64,000 nucleotides of DNA from Craterostigma plantagineum (GCA_027422505.1 JAPQWV010000001.1:4216001-4280000); one strand, 5' to 3'. Positions 44,563 through 55,353 are shown, numbered from the stretch's first letter. Numbers and translations: made by a program. Notes: a model not told the origin generated them from the letters alone.

Positions 44563-47483
44563 TGTCGCGACCCTACTTCCTAATTGGAATAATTGGCGGA
44601 TTTCCGCAACGAAAGTCGCGGAGGACCCGATTTATTAAAAACTTTTTAAATAAAATAATATACATATATAAACTAAGTCGGGTCTACAAAAGCGCGTCGA
44701 TATAATACAACGGGCCGAAGCCCCAAAAATCAAAACCCGACTACACTATCCTACGCCTCTCCACAGGTCGCGTCCCATGTACCGCTCCACCCTCAAAAGC
44801 CCGTGGAGTCACCGCCGCCAGCCAGCCTATATCTCAACCCTGACACCTATCGGTGTCGGGTTCAGTCCCACCTGAAAATATAACCCTGAGCAAAAATGCC
44901 CAGTAGGTGGCAGTAAAAACATGCAAACGTATATGCGTGCGTGCACTCAACCCAATCCCATGTCCTCACACATGAAATATGCACGCTCAACCTATCACAT
45001 CTCATCACATAACAGGGCCCTCGGCTAGACTCAGCACCCACGCGCGCAATGGCAAAGTACGCCATAATCATGCGGTAGCCCACGCCGGCCGTGCCGGGTC
45101 GCTCCTTCCGCACACAATCTCAACCCGACGACTTTTCCCCGAGCGGCCTACCACCTACCCGGGTAGACAGGAATCTCACATCTGTCGGCCGTCCCTGAGC
45201 CAAATAATATCCGGTGGTGTGCACCTCGGGTGGCTCAATCCCGAGTAGATGGGTGTCGCAAACCCCCTCTCCCACCAGGTGCTACACGAGTCTAACCTCG
45301 ACGACCAATAAAGGTCACTCTACCCCACTCAACCGACACCGTAAGGTGTCACCGTACAAATACGGTACCATCATCTCTCCCGTGCATGTCGTGAAATGCA
45401 CATATAATAAATCACATAAAATACGTACATCGAAATCACGTAATCGTATAGTATTTAAACTAGGCCGATGGTTTAAAAATCCAAAAATAATATTTATAAT
45501 TTAAAATATGGGTTGACCCGAAAATATATGTTATAATACGAAAATATTTTAATTAAAAGTAATTGGGCTTAAAACCATTTTATTTAAAATATTTGGGCCT
45601 GGAATGGGGCAAAAGCCCAAAATTAAATCCGTTGGTCAAAGCCCAAGTCAATAATCGCCCGAAACCCACATTTAAACACTTGGTCAACGCGCGAAACGAT
45701 CGGGTCAATGCCCGATTTTGTGAAATCACTCACTGCGTAACGCGAATCGCCCGATTTAAAATTGGTCAACCCGAAACAGCACGGTCAACACCCGATTTCA
45801 TGAGACTTTCGGCGATTTTGCAATTCGCCCGATTTGACACGCGAAGCCTGATTTGAATCTCGCAAATCGCCCGATTTCTCTCACAGGAATCACCCCGCGA
45901 TTTGAGATTGGCCCGCGAAATCCAAAATCGGCCCGCGTCATCTCTCATGGTCCGCGAATCGCTTCAGCCCGCGAAATCTAAACTCTGGCCCGCGAAACCT
46001 ATTTTTACTCACACATCAAAATCAATTGAGCCCGCGAAACGCTCTCGCGACCCGAAACTCCAATCGGCCGATTTCCTATCAGTTAAAAATCACTTTTCGC
46101 CCGATTTCCACACAAATTCAGGCCCGCGATTTCAAATCACCTGAAAACTTTAAATCGCCCGATTTACACTCAAACACAGGCCCACGATCAGTGGCGGACC
46201 CAGCCCATTGGGCCTGGGGGGTCAAAGTTTTAACCAAGCCCAACTAATATATGGCTTATATTCAAAAATTATATAAAATGGCTCAAATGGGGGGGGGGGG
46301 GGGGGGTCGAACCCGGGTTTACTCATGACATGACTTTTCATTTTGGGGGTCGAACCACTGGACTACGGACAACTTTCGTTAATTCCTCTGCATATAATAT
46401 ACTTATTGGTTTTGCGGCCGGAGGGTCAAGTGACCCCCCAAGGGTATACGTGGGTCCGCCCCTGCCCACGATTTATAAATCGCCCGAAAAACTTCAAATC
46501 GCCCGATTTCTTTAAACCTTCATATAAAACCCTAAATTTTTTCCAGAAAATCTAACATGATAATCACAACGAAACACATCAGTTCGATTAACAACTTCAA
46601 GAACTCATATTTTGAGTTCGAATTCACATCAAAACACATAGCAACATATCACGAAAATTACAAAAATCATAAAACTTAAACTTATGAACTCGAGTGGCCT
46701 TCCAAACGAGTTCTAATAATTTTGAGGAAAATCTTACGGGTAGTAGGGGTTTAAAACCACCTACCTAGCCTCCAAGATAACTGAGACGGTTGTTTGCGAT
46801 GTAGAGCTAGCCGAAAATCTACTGCTCTTTATTTCGTTCGCCACCAATTATGCTTAACTTCCACTAATCCATCAAACCACTTAAATATTTAATACATAAG
46901 CTTGTAGAAGGGTTATAGGTTATAAATAGGGTTCGTTCTTACCTCCTAGCTGAGTTTTGATAATCTCCCTAGTCTCGAAATCAGTTTGAGCTTGTCGAAC
47001 CCTTCTATTCGTTTTAACTTTCTCTCTTCTCACGTTTTTGCCCTCTAATTATTCTCTTCAGCTCTAATAACAAGGAGATATCTAAGTAAATTTCCCTTAA
47101 GATGAAGTAACGTTCTCATTCATGCTTACTCTCACCTATGATTGGTTGCTTAAGGTGGTGGAGTTATAATTTCAAAGTAGGTGATCTCATACCATCGTGA
47201 CCTTCCTTGCTTGTTTAACAAATAGCCAAGTATTATTCCCACTTCATTTGGGCTATTTTTAATAACTTCAGCCATCCTTAATTAAAAAGGCTTTTATTTA
47301 TCTTTGGGCCTTAATATTTGACTTGGGCCATTTTCTCTATAAATTACTTGGACTTCCTAAACAATTTCGGCCCAACTAAAAATTTTCGGTTTGCTCCCGA
47401 AAATTCGATTTCGTTCGAAAGTCATCTTCATTAATTTCGAACATTACCAAAAATAATCCCGTACTAATTTTACGGGTATTACA
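44563..47483 (-). repeat. 5' LTR of the nested Ty3 element (right copy)
   Basis: 2921 bp; identical in length to the left LTR once the MITE and its duplicated 8 bp (284 bp) are removed. This is the promoter-bearing LTR for the minus-strand element. Confidence 0.94.
46189..46464. mobile_element. 276-bp hAT MITE in the right Ty3 LTR
   Basis: Ends CAGTGGCGGACCCA and, on the complement, CAGGGGCGGACCCA (one mismatch), flanked by 8-bp duplication CCCACGAT (46181-46188 and 46465-46472). Absent from the left LTR, which gives the exact empty site at about 41550. It contains an 18-G run (46289-46306). Confidence 0.95.
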
Positions 47484-48819
47484 GCATGGGATTGATTTTA
47501 GTGAGATTTTTTCGCCAGTTGTGAAGATGACTTCTATCCGTGTTGTTTTGGGTTTGGCGGCGAGTCTTGATTTTGAGATTGAACAGATGGATGTCAAGAC
47601 TGCTTTTCTTCATGGTGACCTTGATGAAGAAATTTATATGGAGCAACCTGAGGGTTTCGTTCAGAAAGAAAAGGAGAATTACGTCTGCAAATTGAAAAAG
47701 AGCTTATATGGCTTGAAACAAGCTCCGAGGCAATGGTATAAGAAGTTTGAATCTGTGATGATTCAACAAGGGTACAAGAAGAATGATACTGACCATTGTG
47801 TTTTTATGCAGAGATTCCCCGACGATGATATCATCATTTTGTTACTTTATGTTGATGATATGCTTATTGTAGGTTCTTCGCCATCTCGAATTTACAAGTT
47901 AAAGAAGGACTTGAGCAAGCATTTCTCGATGAAGGATTTGGGACCAGTTCAATGCATTCTTGGGATGAATATCACACGTGATCGAAAAGAGAAGAAGTTG
48001 TGGTTATCTCAGGAAAAGTACATCAAAAAGGTACTGCAACGCTTTAGCATGGAGCGAGCTAAACCGGTGAGTACTCCTCTTGCTACTTTTATTAAATTGA
48101 GCATGACACAGTGTCCTACAGACAGCAAAGAAAAAGAAGTTATGGACCGAGTTCCCTATTCATCTGCCGTTGGTAGTCTTATGTATGCTATGGTGTGTAC
48201 TCGACCCGATTTAGCTCATGCAGTTGGAGTTGTTAGTAGATTCATGTCTAATCCAGGGAAAGAGCATTGGAATGCTGTGAAATGGATTTTGAGATATCTC
48301 CGAGGTACGTCCAACATGAGATTGTGTTTTGGTTCTGACGAGCCTATTCTTGTTGGTTATACAGATTCAGATCTGGGCGGAGATGTGGATACGAGGAAAT
48401 CTACTTCGGGCTATTTGATTACGTTTGCAGGGGGAGCTGTATCTTGGCAGTCCAGACTTCAAAAGTGTATTGCCTTGTCTACAACAGAGGCAGAATTTAT
48501 AGCTGTTACGGAGACTTGCAAAGAGCTTCTTTGGATGAAAAACTTCATGAGTGAGCTTGGTTTTGATCAGCAAAGGTATGTCTTATTCTGTGACAGCCAG
48601 AGTGCGATTCATCTCAGTAAGACTCCGACGTTTCATGGGAAGTCGAAGCATATTGATATGCGATATCATTGGATTCGTGAGATTTTGGATTCCAAACAGC
48701 TTGAAGTTGAGAAGATTCACACCGATGATAATGGAGCTGATATGATGACTAAGTCATTGGTGAGATCGAAGTTCGAAGCTTGTTGTACGATCGCCGGTTT
48801 GGCGATTTCCTCCACATAG
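47484..48819 (+). CDS. Copia pol, second part: reverse transcriptase and RNase H
   Basis: Resumes at the second GCATG target repeat. RT signatures are IFSPVVKMTSIRVVL, QMDVKTAFLHGDLDEEIYM, SLYGLKQAPRQWYKKF and catalytic YVDDMLI, then RNase H (GYTDSDLGGD, STTEAEFIAV, CDSQSAIHLSK, KHIDMRYHWIRE). It ends at a TAG at 48817-48819, 17 bp before the 3' LTR. No lesion other than the insertion is visible in this half. Confidence 0.93.
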
Positions 48820-48836
48820 TCGTGAGGGGGGAGATT

Positions 48837-49457
48837 TGTTGGGTTATTTGGGCTCCCAACTATGTGGATAAAAGCCCGGGTTTCAGCCCACTTAACACCA
48901 AAATGATTAGGGGCAGCAAAGAGATCTCACCAAACACACATAACACCCATCGATCTTCACCCAAGAAAAAGAAAAAAAATTCTGCAACTTTTCTTACCAG
49001 CAGCAGGTTCGGATTTCTCACATTTGGAGGGGCAAATGTTGTCCGATTGGCCTGAAATTTCAGGAGAAGGTAGAAGACTCATTGGTCTTCATTCTCCCCA
49101 AAGGGTTTTTCATTTCGATGTCTGTACTGTGAGTTACGAATTTCTGAAGTCTGCTGCGATTTTCTGTGACGAATTTGGTGTTTTGATCTTGTTTTGAGTT
49201 GTGGTGCTTTTGGAGCTTTGATTTGGTGTTCATAGCTCGTGTGGTTGTGTTGTGGGTGTAATCTTGCTGTAATCGAAGTGGTGATAGTGGATTTTGGATC
49301 GTTTGATCCCGTGGTTTTTACCCCGTCGATTTGAAGGGGGTTTTCCACGTTATATCGCCGTGTTACTTTCATTTTTCCGTTGCGTTGATAATTCTTGAGC
49401 TGTCGATTTGCATTCGCTGCCATAATATTTTGTTATTGGTGCCGTCCGATCCTAACA
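48837..49457 (+). repeat. 3' LTR of the copia element
   Basis: 621 bp, nearly identical to the 5' copy. It is preceded by a G-rich polypurine tract and followed by target repeat GTTAT (49458-49462). Confidence 0.96.
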
Positions 49458-49462
49458 GTTAT

Positions 49463-49838
49463 GATGTCGTGGGTCAAATAAAAATAAGTATCTCTCATAA
49501 TAGGATCAAGATCAGGAGTCAAGTTTTACGATGAATAAAAGACAGTATTAATTAATTCTCTACCAAAAGACAAATAAATAAAACAATTCAAGTTCATAAA
49601 ATAATATTTGGATATGATTTCGAAACATAAAAGTCAACAAAATATGTTATTTGGACTATTAACAAAATCAATATAACTCAGCCTTCCATATAATCTTAAA
49701 ACAATCTAATTAAAAAATATATTTACTAAATCGTAATCCCAGTACTCCAAATAATTCAACCTCTTGCATACAAATAAATAAGACATTACCTATCAACTAT
49801 GAACATCTGTACAGATATTCATATATATATATATACAA
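49463..49838. other. Spacer upstream of the PMEI pseudogene
   Basis: A/T-rich, no ORF. A short TA repeat (about 49821-49834) lies directly before the PMEI ATG. Confidence 0.5.
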
Positions 49839-50335
49839 ATGGCACCATCACATACCAACGTTGTCCTCTTAATAACCTCCCTCATGCTAACATCGTCCCT
49901 CGTAATAAAAGCCGATCTAATAGACACTGTCTGCGCCAAAGCAAAAAGCCCAAACACATGCAAACAGCTCCTAAGATTCGCACCTGGCTCGGGCCGGGCC
50001 GACCTCGTGGGCCTTACTCAGATCTCCATCAACAAATCGCAAGCCACCGCAAAGTCTGCGATCTCAGTGGCACTCCGTTAAGAACAGTGGAAACAAAGCC
50101 ATCATAGAAACTTGCATAGAGAACTTTGGAGATGCCATCCACGCCCTAAAAAAGTGCAGTGGTTTTCTGAAGGCAGAGACGTTTCGAGCCTGAGGACTTA
50201 TGCTCGGCGGCTTTGACTGACGTGGACACTTGCTCCGACGAGTTTGGTGCCGGGAAAGAGCCGCCGCCGCTGGCCAAGGCGGAGAACAGTGCTGAGGGTT
50301 GGATTTCTGTTTTGCTGGCGGTTGCTTCGCTTTTG
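49839..50335 (+). pseudogene. Plant invertase/pectin methylesterase inhibitor, frameshifted
   Basis: PMEI-family protein: four-helix secreted inhibitors of pectin methylesterase or invertase. It starts MAPSHTNVVLLITSLMLTSS (signal peptide), then LIDTVCAKAKSPNTCKQLLR with the first conserved Cys pair. The first frame stops at 50081. Coding resumes in another frame (NKAIIETCIENFGDAIHALK at about 50090-50160, stop in frame near 50192), then a third (ALTDVDTCSDEFGAG at about 50207-50255, carrying the late conserved Cys). So at least two frameshifts and one stop are present. The C-terminus decays and the sequence runs into a duplicated MnmE piece at about 50361. Confidently a dead gene. Confidence 0.88.
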
Positions 50336-50360
50336 ACCTTTGTTTGGGAAAATTTGGGCT

Positions 50361-50609
50361 GTGATTTTCTTCACCCAATCGTCGATGAAAGATTGGGAAT
50401 CGACGCAGTCTATTTTGTTCACCACGAGAATAACTGGAGAAGAAGTTGGTGCCTTCTGAATGAAGAAATCGGGACAAGATTTCAGATGATATTGTTAGAG
50501 CAAGTTTGGTTAGAGAACTCTGCCAGTCTATAATACACCTAAAACGAATCAAACCTTATTGCTTCGTATTCTATTGAGGAGAGTTTCGTCCTCAGAAGTC
50601 CATCCATCG
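50361..50609 (-). pseudogene. Duplicated MnmE fragment (parts of exons 8-9 and intron 8)
   Basis: Matches 18923-19168 nearly base for base, with a few substitutions and small indels. It covers the last part of exon 8, all of intron 8 and the 5' half of exon 9. The reading frame through the [11 protein letters not shown] region is still legible. Intron sequence is kept, so the copy arose from genomic DNA. The left edge abuts the PMEI pseudogene and the right edge abuts the LINE tail. Confidence 0.95.
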
Positions 50610-50705
50610 ATAGGCTCGATTTCTTTTTTTTGGTAGAAGGAAATTTCCATTTACCACAGTCTCAACTGACAGATTTGTACAGCAATTAATCACACCACAT
50701 AGGAA

Positions 50706-53700
50706 TTAACACACAGGACCCAAATTGATAGTGTGAAACAGTATAGACCTAGCAATACGCTTATTGTGACAAAATGATTGGAGTCTCCATTGCATTTCCT
50801 TCTTGATTATAGCACTGATTTGCCGCTCATCCTTCGCCTCTTGATCGTGACATCTACGATTCCTTTCGCACCAGATGTGATATAAAGCAGAGGTATAACA
50901 TGCCACTGTAATGCAGCTCTGCGCACTCCTTTTCTTTCCTACACATTCCAGCCATCCACACAGCCCCTCAAATGATTGAATAATCAGTCCACTCTGCAGC
51001 CAATCATTAACTCTCGCGATCACTTGCTGGCTAAATGTGCATGCCAAGAAAATATGGTCCACAGACTCGTTATCCATATCACATAGTTTGCATCTACCGT
51101 TAGCTACATTCACTCCCCATGCTTGCAGTCTATCAGCAGTTAGCACTCTCTTCTGTAAGATCAACCAGAGTATAAACGATTGCTTTGGGATATTAATCCT
51201 GTTCCATACCGCTTTACAGTATGGGAACGCTGTGGGTTCTCCTCTGAGCCAAAGATAACCCGATCGGGTAGAGTACTGACCATCTATCGCTGGGAGCCAC
51301 CTGCTACCACTATATCCCAACTTAAATCTATCTTTCAGCTTGTGAAGCTTCCTCCAATACCAACAGAAGTCAACAGCCGGGTGGAAATCCCAGAAATTTG
51401 TATCCTTCAAGTAAATCACATTAATCCATTTGATCCATAAGGAATCTACCTTCAATGTTATATCCCAGATTTGCTTGCCTGCAAGCGCCTGATTCCAGGT
51501 TACACAGTCCCGCACATTGAGTCCGCCTTTGCTCCTTGGACAACAAACTCGTTCCCAACTTACCTGAGGTATGCACTTACCATGTGATTTTTTGCCCCAA
51601 AGGAATTCTTTACATATCCTATCCACCTCCTTTGAGACAGCCTTAGGCAGTAGAAATATCGACCCCCAATAACCATGTGTTGCCAGCAGAACGGAATTGA
51701 TCAAACACAGCCTACCCGCGTAAGATAAATTCCTTGTTGCCCAGCAGCGGATTCTAGCAGTGATCTTCTCCACTAGTGCTTGACATGAGTTTCTATTCCA
51801 TTTGGTGGGGGATAGGGGGACGCCCAGATATCTCATTGGATAGCTTCCCACCTGGAATCCTGTAATTCTCACAATCTGCTCAGCAACAGCACTAGAAGTC
51901 CCAGCCAGGAAGAGACTTGATTTCTGTTTATTTGCTGCCAGACCAGAGACAGCTTGGAAATGGTCCAGGGCCTCTTTCACCACCGTTACCGCTCCTGCAG
52001 TACCTTTGCAGAACAACATTAGGTCATCGGCAAAGCAGAGATTCACCAGTTGCACAGCTTTGCATCTTGGGTGGAATCTAAACCGGGTATCTTTAGCAGC
52101 AAACTGCAATTTCCTGGTTAAGTATTCCATTACTAACACAAACAGCAGAGGCGACATCGGGTCCCCCTGTCGCAACCCCCTTGCGCCTTTTATAGCCTTG
52201 GATAAGGAGCCATTAATGGAGACTTTGTAGGATACAGTGGTGACACACTCCATGATCCAGTTAACAAACTTCATGGGGAATTTGAGTAGGCATAGCCAGG
52301 ATTTTAGGAACTCCCACTCTACGGTGTCATAAGCTTTCCTAATATCGACTTTCATTAATGCCCTGGCTGAGGTATTTTTCCGATTGTAGAACCTGATCAA
52401 ATCTTGGCAGAGGAGAATGTTATGTACTATGGACCTTCCATCAACAAAAGCATTCTGGTTGGCATTGATAAGTTTCGGCAGCAGCGGCTTGATTCTGTTA
52501 CATAGCATTTTGGCAATGCATTTGTAAAGTGTATTGCAGCACGCTATTGGTCTGTAATCTAAGGCCGTGTTGGGCGTTGTGATCTTTGGGATGAGGCAAA
52601 GTACCGTACTGTTTAGTTTGGGCAACAGTTTGCCTGTTTCAAAAAATTCCAGCAGACCTGCTGTGATTTGATCCCCCACAGTTCTCCATGCCTTTTTGAA
52701 GAAGTCACTCCCAAACCCATCGGGACCCGGTGCCACATCCTCATGGATGGATTTCATCACATTCCACACCTCGTGTTTCTCAAAGGGTTGGACGAGCTTC
52801 AACTGGTCTCCCAGACTCAGAGTATATCCTTCAGCAACAATCGTATCATCCAGTGCGAGGTTCTTGCATCCCCTTTTGCCCAGTACCTCTTGAAAGTATT
52901 CCAAGAAGTGATGTTGAATGCCCTCAGGTTCAGTTATTAATCTCCCCATATCAGTGGTGATGGAGAGAATTCTATTAGTATAGGTTCTCTCTTTGATTTT
53001 AGCATGAAAGTATGCAGTGTTTTGGTCGCCTTTATTTAGCCATCTGACTTTAGCTTTCTGCCTTAGAAACTTGTCATTAGCCACGTACAAAAAGCCAAAT
53101 TCAGTTCTGGTTTCTGCCTCCTTAGCTAGGAGTTCAGGGTTAAGGGGATCCTTATGTAGGGCAGTCTGTATGTCTTCAAGTTTGGCCCTGACCACTTCTG
53201 TCCTGGTAGTGATATCAGCAAATTGTGCTCTGTTCAAAGCCTTTAAGGGCCCCTGCAGTCTTTCCAAGTTGCCACACACTGCTTTCATAGCTGAGCCACA
53301 GGGATTCTGCCAGTGTTCCTGGACAGTGGGCATAAAGGCTGGGGATGTACTCCACATATTAAAGTATTTAAAGGCCCTCCTCTGTGGTGGAGGTTTCCCT
53401 AAGTCCCTGATCACGACAGGGGAATGATCCGAGATGCCTTCATAGAGGAACACTGCTGTGTGATCAAAGAATTTGGAAGTCCAGGTTTGATTGGCAAAAG
53501 CCCAATCTATCTTGCTCCAGATTCTGTTTTCTTGGATCTGTTTGTTTGACCTGGTGAACTGACACCCACTTTTCCTTATTTCATCCAGTTGGCAATCAGC
53601 TAGGCACTGATTAAAGTCTCTAACCTCAGTCTCGGCTACAGCTGTCCCACCCAGTCTATCCTCACTGCCCCTAACATTGTTGAAGTCCCCCCATACCATC

Positions 53701-54101
53701 CATGGGTCACTTAGATTATCCCCAGTCTGACCCAATATTTCCCATAGCTGGCCCCTAGCTGTCAACTCATTGTGCCCATATACACAGGTAAGGTAGGTAA
53801 TTAGAGCTCTGTTCTTAAGGATCTTGAGATGCATATGCTGCTCAGACTGGGAGATTAGTTCCATTTCAACTCCTCCTCTCCACACAATCACAATACGGCC
53901 ATTTGGATGATTTCTGAGGTTATGGCACAGTTCCCATCCACCAAAGACTTTATTGATTGTACTCTGCACAGTTTCCTTTTTGAGTTTGGTTTCTAGTAGA
54001 CACATGATGTTTATTCTGTATTTACAGCAGAAAAGAGCCACCCCCCTCTGCTTGGCAGGGCCATTAAGGCCCCTGATATTCCATGCGGCGCAGCTATCCA
54101 T
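50706..54101 (-). CDS. LINE copy 2 ORF2: endonuclease and reverse transcriptase
   Basis: About 1131 residues from ATG 54101, uninterrupted. Endonuclease: AAWNIRGLNGPAKQRG, CLLETKLKK, WGDFNNVRGSEDRLGG and ISDHSPVVI. Reverse transcriptase: VAPGPDGFGSDFFKKAW, DYRPIACCNTLYKCIAK, KVDIRKAYDTVEWEFL, GLRQGDPMSPLLFVL and catalytic CFADDLMLF. The C-terminus is a zf-RVT region (WNRINIPKQSFILWL, CKLCDMDNESVDHIFLAC). It lacks the RNase H domain found in LINE copy 1. All catalytic motifs are present, so this copy could be competent if its 5' end is complete. Confidence 0.93.
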   Translation of the reverse strand: MDSCAAWNIRGLNGPAKQRGVALFCCKYRINIMCLLETKLKKETVQSTINKVFGGWELCHNLRNHPNGRIVIVWRGGVEMELISQSEQHMHLKILKNRALITYLTCVYGHNELTARGQLWEILGQTGDNLSDPWMVWGDFNNVRGSEDRLGGTAVAETEVRDFNQCLADCQLDEIRKSGCQFTRSNKQIQENRIWSKIDWAFANQTWTSKFFDHTAVFLYEGISDHSPVVIRDLGKPPPQRRAFKYFNMWSTSPAFMPTVQEHWQNPCGSAMKAVCGNLERLQGPLKALNRAQFADITTRTEVVRAKLEDIQTALHKDPLNPELLAKEAETRTEFGFLYVANDKFLRQKAKVRWLNKGDQNTAYFHAKIKERTYTNRILSITTDMGRLITEPEGIQHHFLEYFQEVLGKRGCKNLALDDTIVAEGYTLSLGDQLKLVQPFEKHEVWNVMKSIHEDVAPGPDGFGSDFFKKAWRTVGDQITAGLLEFFETGKLLPKLNSTVLCLIPKITTPNTALDYRPIACCNTLYKCIAKMLCNRIKPLLPKLINANQNAFVDGRSIVHNILLCQDLIRFYNRKNTSARALMKVDIRKAYDTVEWEFLKSWLCLLKFPMKFVNWIMECVTTVSYKVSINGSLSKAIKGARGLRQGDPMSPLLFVLVMEYLTRKLQFAAKDTRFRFHPRCKAVQLVNLCFADDLMLFCKGTAGAVTVVKEALDHFQAVSGLAANKQKSSLFLAGTSSAVAEQIVRITGFQVGSYPMRYLGVPLSPTKWNRNSCQALVEKITARIRCWATRNLSYAGRLCLINSVLLATHGYWGSIFLLPKAVSKEVDRICKEFLWGKKSHGKCIPQVSWERVCCPRSKGGLNVRDCVTWNQALAGKQIWDITLKVDSLWIKWINVIYLKDTNFWDFHPAVDFCWYWRKLHKLKDRFKLGYSGSRWLPAIDGQYSTRSGYLWLRGEPTAFPYCKAVWNRINIPKQSFILWLILQKRVLTADRLQAWGVNVANGRCKLCDMDNESVDHIFLACTFSQQVIARVNDWLQSGLIIQSFEGLCGWLECVGKKRSAQSCITVACYTSALYHIWCERNRRCHDQEAKDERQISAIIKKEMQWRLQSFCHNKRIARSILFHTINLGPVC

Positions 54102-55353
54102 TGCCAGGATCAAGGACCCTCTGCTTGGAAGGGTTAGCTATGGAGTTATGCAAGTTCCTTTCTTCCTCTCTCTGCATTAGGTCAGCCCAGGAGTGTCTAG
54201 CATTCTCCTTTGGCCGTAACATTTTACCCTCATGATGAGGCTTGTCCCTGGGAGTCACTTTCTCAGCAACCTGCTCAGCAGCCAGACTAGGAACTGGTAC
54301 AACTGGGGTATCCTCTTTGACCACCTGAGTCTGTTCCTGTTGGGCAATAGGTTTCCAGACTCTTTTAATCTCCTTTCTGCAGTTAGTAGTATCATGTCCA
54401 TATTGCTGGCAATTGTTGCACAAGATAGGTTTCCACTCATTGGATACCCTCTGCTCCAGGAGTTGCCCCTTCTCGTTTAGGAATTGTATCTTATCCTTAA
54501 GAGGTTTGTTAAGGTCAACTTCCACCAAGACTCGAGCATAATTGATTCTCTCTTTCTTCCTTGTAACTTCATCAGTCATGATTGGTTTCCCAATCAAACT
54601 AGAGAGTTTACTGAGAGTCCTAATCCCCCAGTACTTGAGTTCAAGCTGAGGAAGCTGGACCCAAATGGGGACACTAGCTACCCCTACTTTGCTCAATTGT
54701 GTGTCTGCAGTCCACGGGGCAAGAACTACCGGTTTCCTATCAAAATGTACAATCTCATATTGTAGGATCCTGTCTCGAGAGGCAATACTGTCAAATCTCG
54801 CCAGATAGAGACCCTGTCTTACTTGCCATACCTGCTGTAGCCCAAGCTTCTTCCATTTCCTTTTCAAAAATCCGGACATAACTCCATATGGAGGATTTGC
54901 CCCCAGCACATAGCATATCAGAGCTGTGTTCCAATGTTCAACCTCTGCCTGAATCTCATCGAGCTCTACAGATCCAATTTCCTGCCCATCCTCCGTCATA
55001 GGAGCAATGTAATCAAGCTTCGTTTCCTGATCGGGCGTTAGGTTTGCCTTGAATTTGGACCACAACTGGCTATCAGTGTTTTGCGCTTGCATCGGACCAG
55101 CTGAACCAGTCAATTTAGGCCACTCCACATCCAATTGCTCATCATCGCCCAAATTAGGTGGAGATTTTTTAATCGCGGCTGATTTCTCCAATGGAACAGT
55201 GTTCTTTGGAGTTTCAGGCGATTTCACTCCCTGCAGTTTACAATTCGTGCCACTCCTGGATTTGTTCAGTGCTAGATCATCGGGAGAGGGCGGCGTCGCC
55301 ACCACCGTGACCGGCGCCATCCTCTGTGTCACCGTTCTTCTCTTCTTCGCCAT
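54094..55353 (-). CDS. LINE copy 2 ORF1 (DUF4283 / zinc knuckle protein)
   Basis: Start taken at MAKKRRTVTQ (55353); an in-frame ATG at 55407 would add 18 residues. The DUF4283 region (LICYVLGANPPYGVMSGFL, YLARFDSIASRDRIL, VHFDRKPVVLAPW, PIWVQLPQL) is followed by CCHC knuckle CNNCQQYGHDTTNC (about residue 315) and a charged tail ending DPGNG. The stop TAG (54096-54094) lies inside the first codons of ORF2: the two overlap by 8 nt. RNA-binding packaging protein of the LINE. Confidence 0.9.
   Translation of the reverse strand: MAKKRRTVTQRMAPVTVVATPPSPDDLALNKSRSGTNCKLQGVKSPETPKNTVPLEKSAAIKKSPPNLGDDEQLDVEWPKLTGSAGPMQAQNTDSQLWSKFKANLTPDQETKLDYIAPMTEDGQEIGSVELDEIQAEVEHWNTALICYVLGANPPYGVMSGFLKRKWKKLGLQQVWQVRQGLYLARFDSIASRDRILQYEIVHFDRKPVVLAPWTADTQLSKVGVASVPIWVQLPQLELKYWGIRTLSKLSSLIGKPIMTDEVTRKKERINYARVLVEVDLNKPLKDKIQFLNEKGQLLEQRVSNEWKPILCNNCQQYGHDTTNCRKEIKRVWKPIAQQEQTQVVKEDTPVVPVPSLAAEQVAEKVTPRDKPHHEGKMLRPKENARHSWADLMQREEERNLHNSIANPSKQRVLDPGNG

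Larger units (their letters stand above)
39929..47483 (-). mobile_element. Pol-deleted Ty3 retrotransposon nested in the copia RT
   Basis: Minus-strand element with target duplication GCATG (39924-39928 and 47484-47488). Left LTR 39929-42565 (2637 bp); right LTR 44563-47483 (2921 bp, of which 284 bp are a later MITE plus its target repeat). The primer site is initiator tRNA-Met type next to the right LTR (complement of TCTGATACCACC), and the polypurine tract is next to the left LTR (complement of TTCTCCCCCCTTAAAAG). The interior is only 2 kb: gag, protease, a few RT codons and the pol C-terminus. About nine LTR differences by eye make this younger than its copia host. Confidence 0.95.
36647..49457 (+). 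mobile_element. Ty1-copia retrotransposon, split by a nested Ty3 element
   Basis: Complete-ended copia element: LTRs 36647-37267 and 48837-49457 (both 621 bp, TG...CA), target duplication GTTAT on both sides, primer site TGGTATCAGAGC (initiator tRNA-Met) at 37271-37282, and a purine tract GAGGGGGGAGA before the 3' LTR. Gag-pol order is gag, protease, integrase, RT, RNase H. Reverse transcriptase is interrupted at 39928 by a Ty3 element with its own target repeat GCATG and resumes at 47484. Gag has an independent frameshift. LTRs differ at about five positions by eye, so insertion was recent. Confidence 0.96.
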
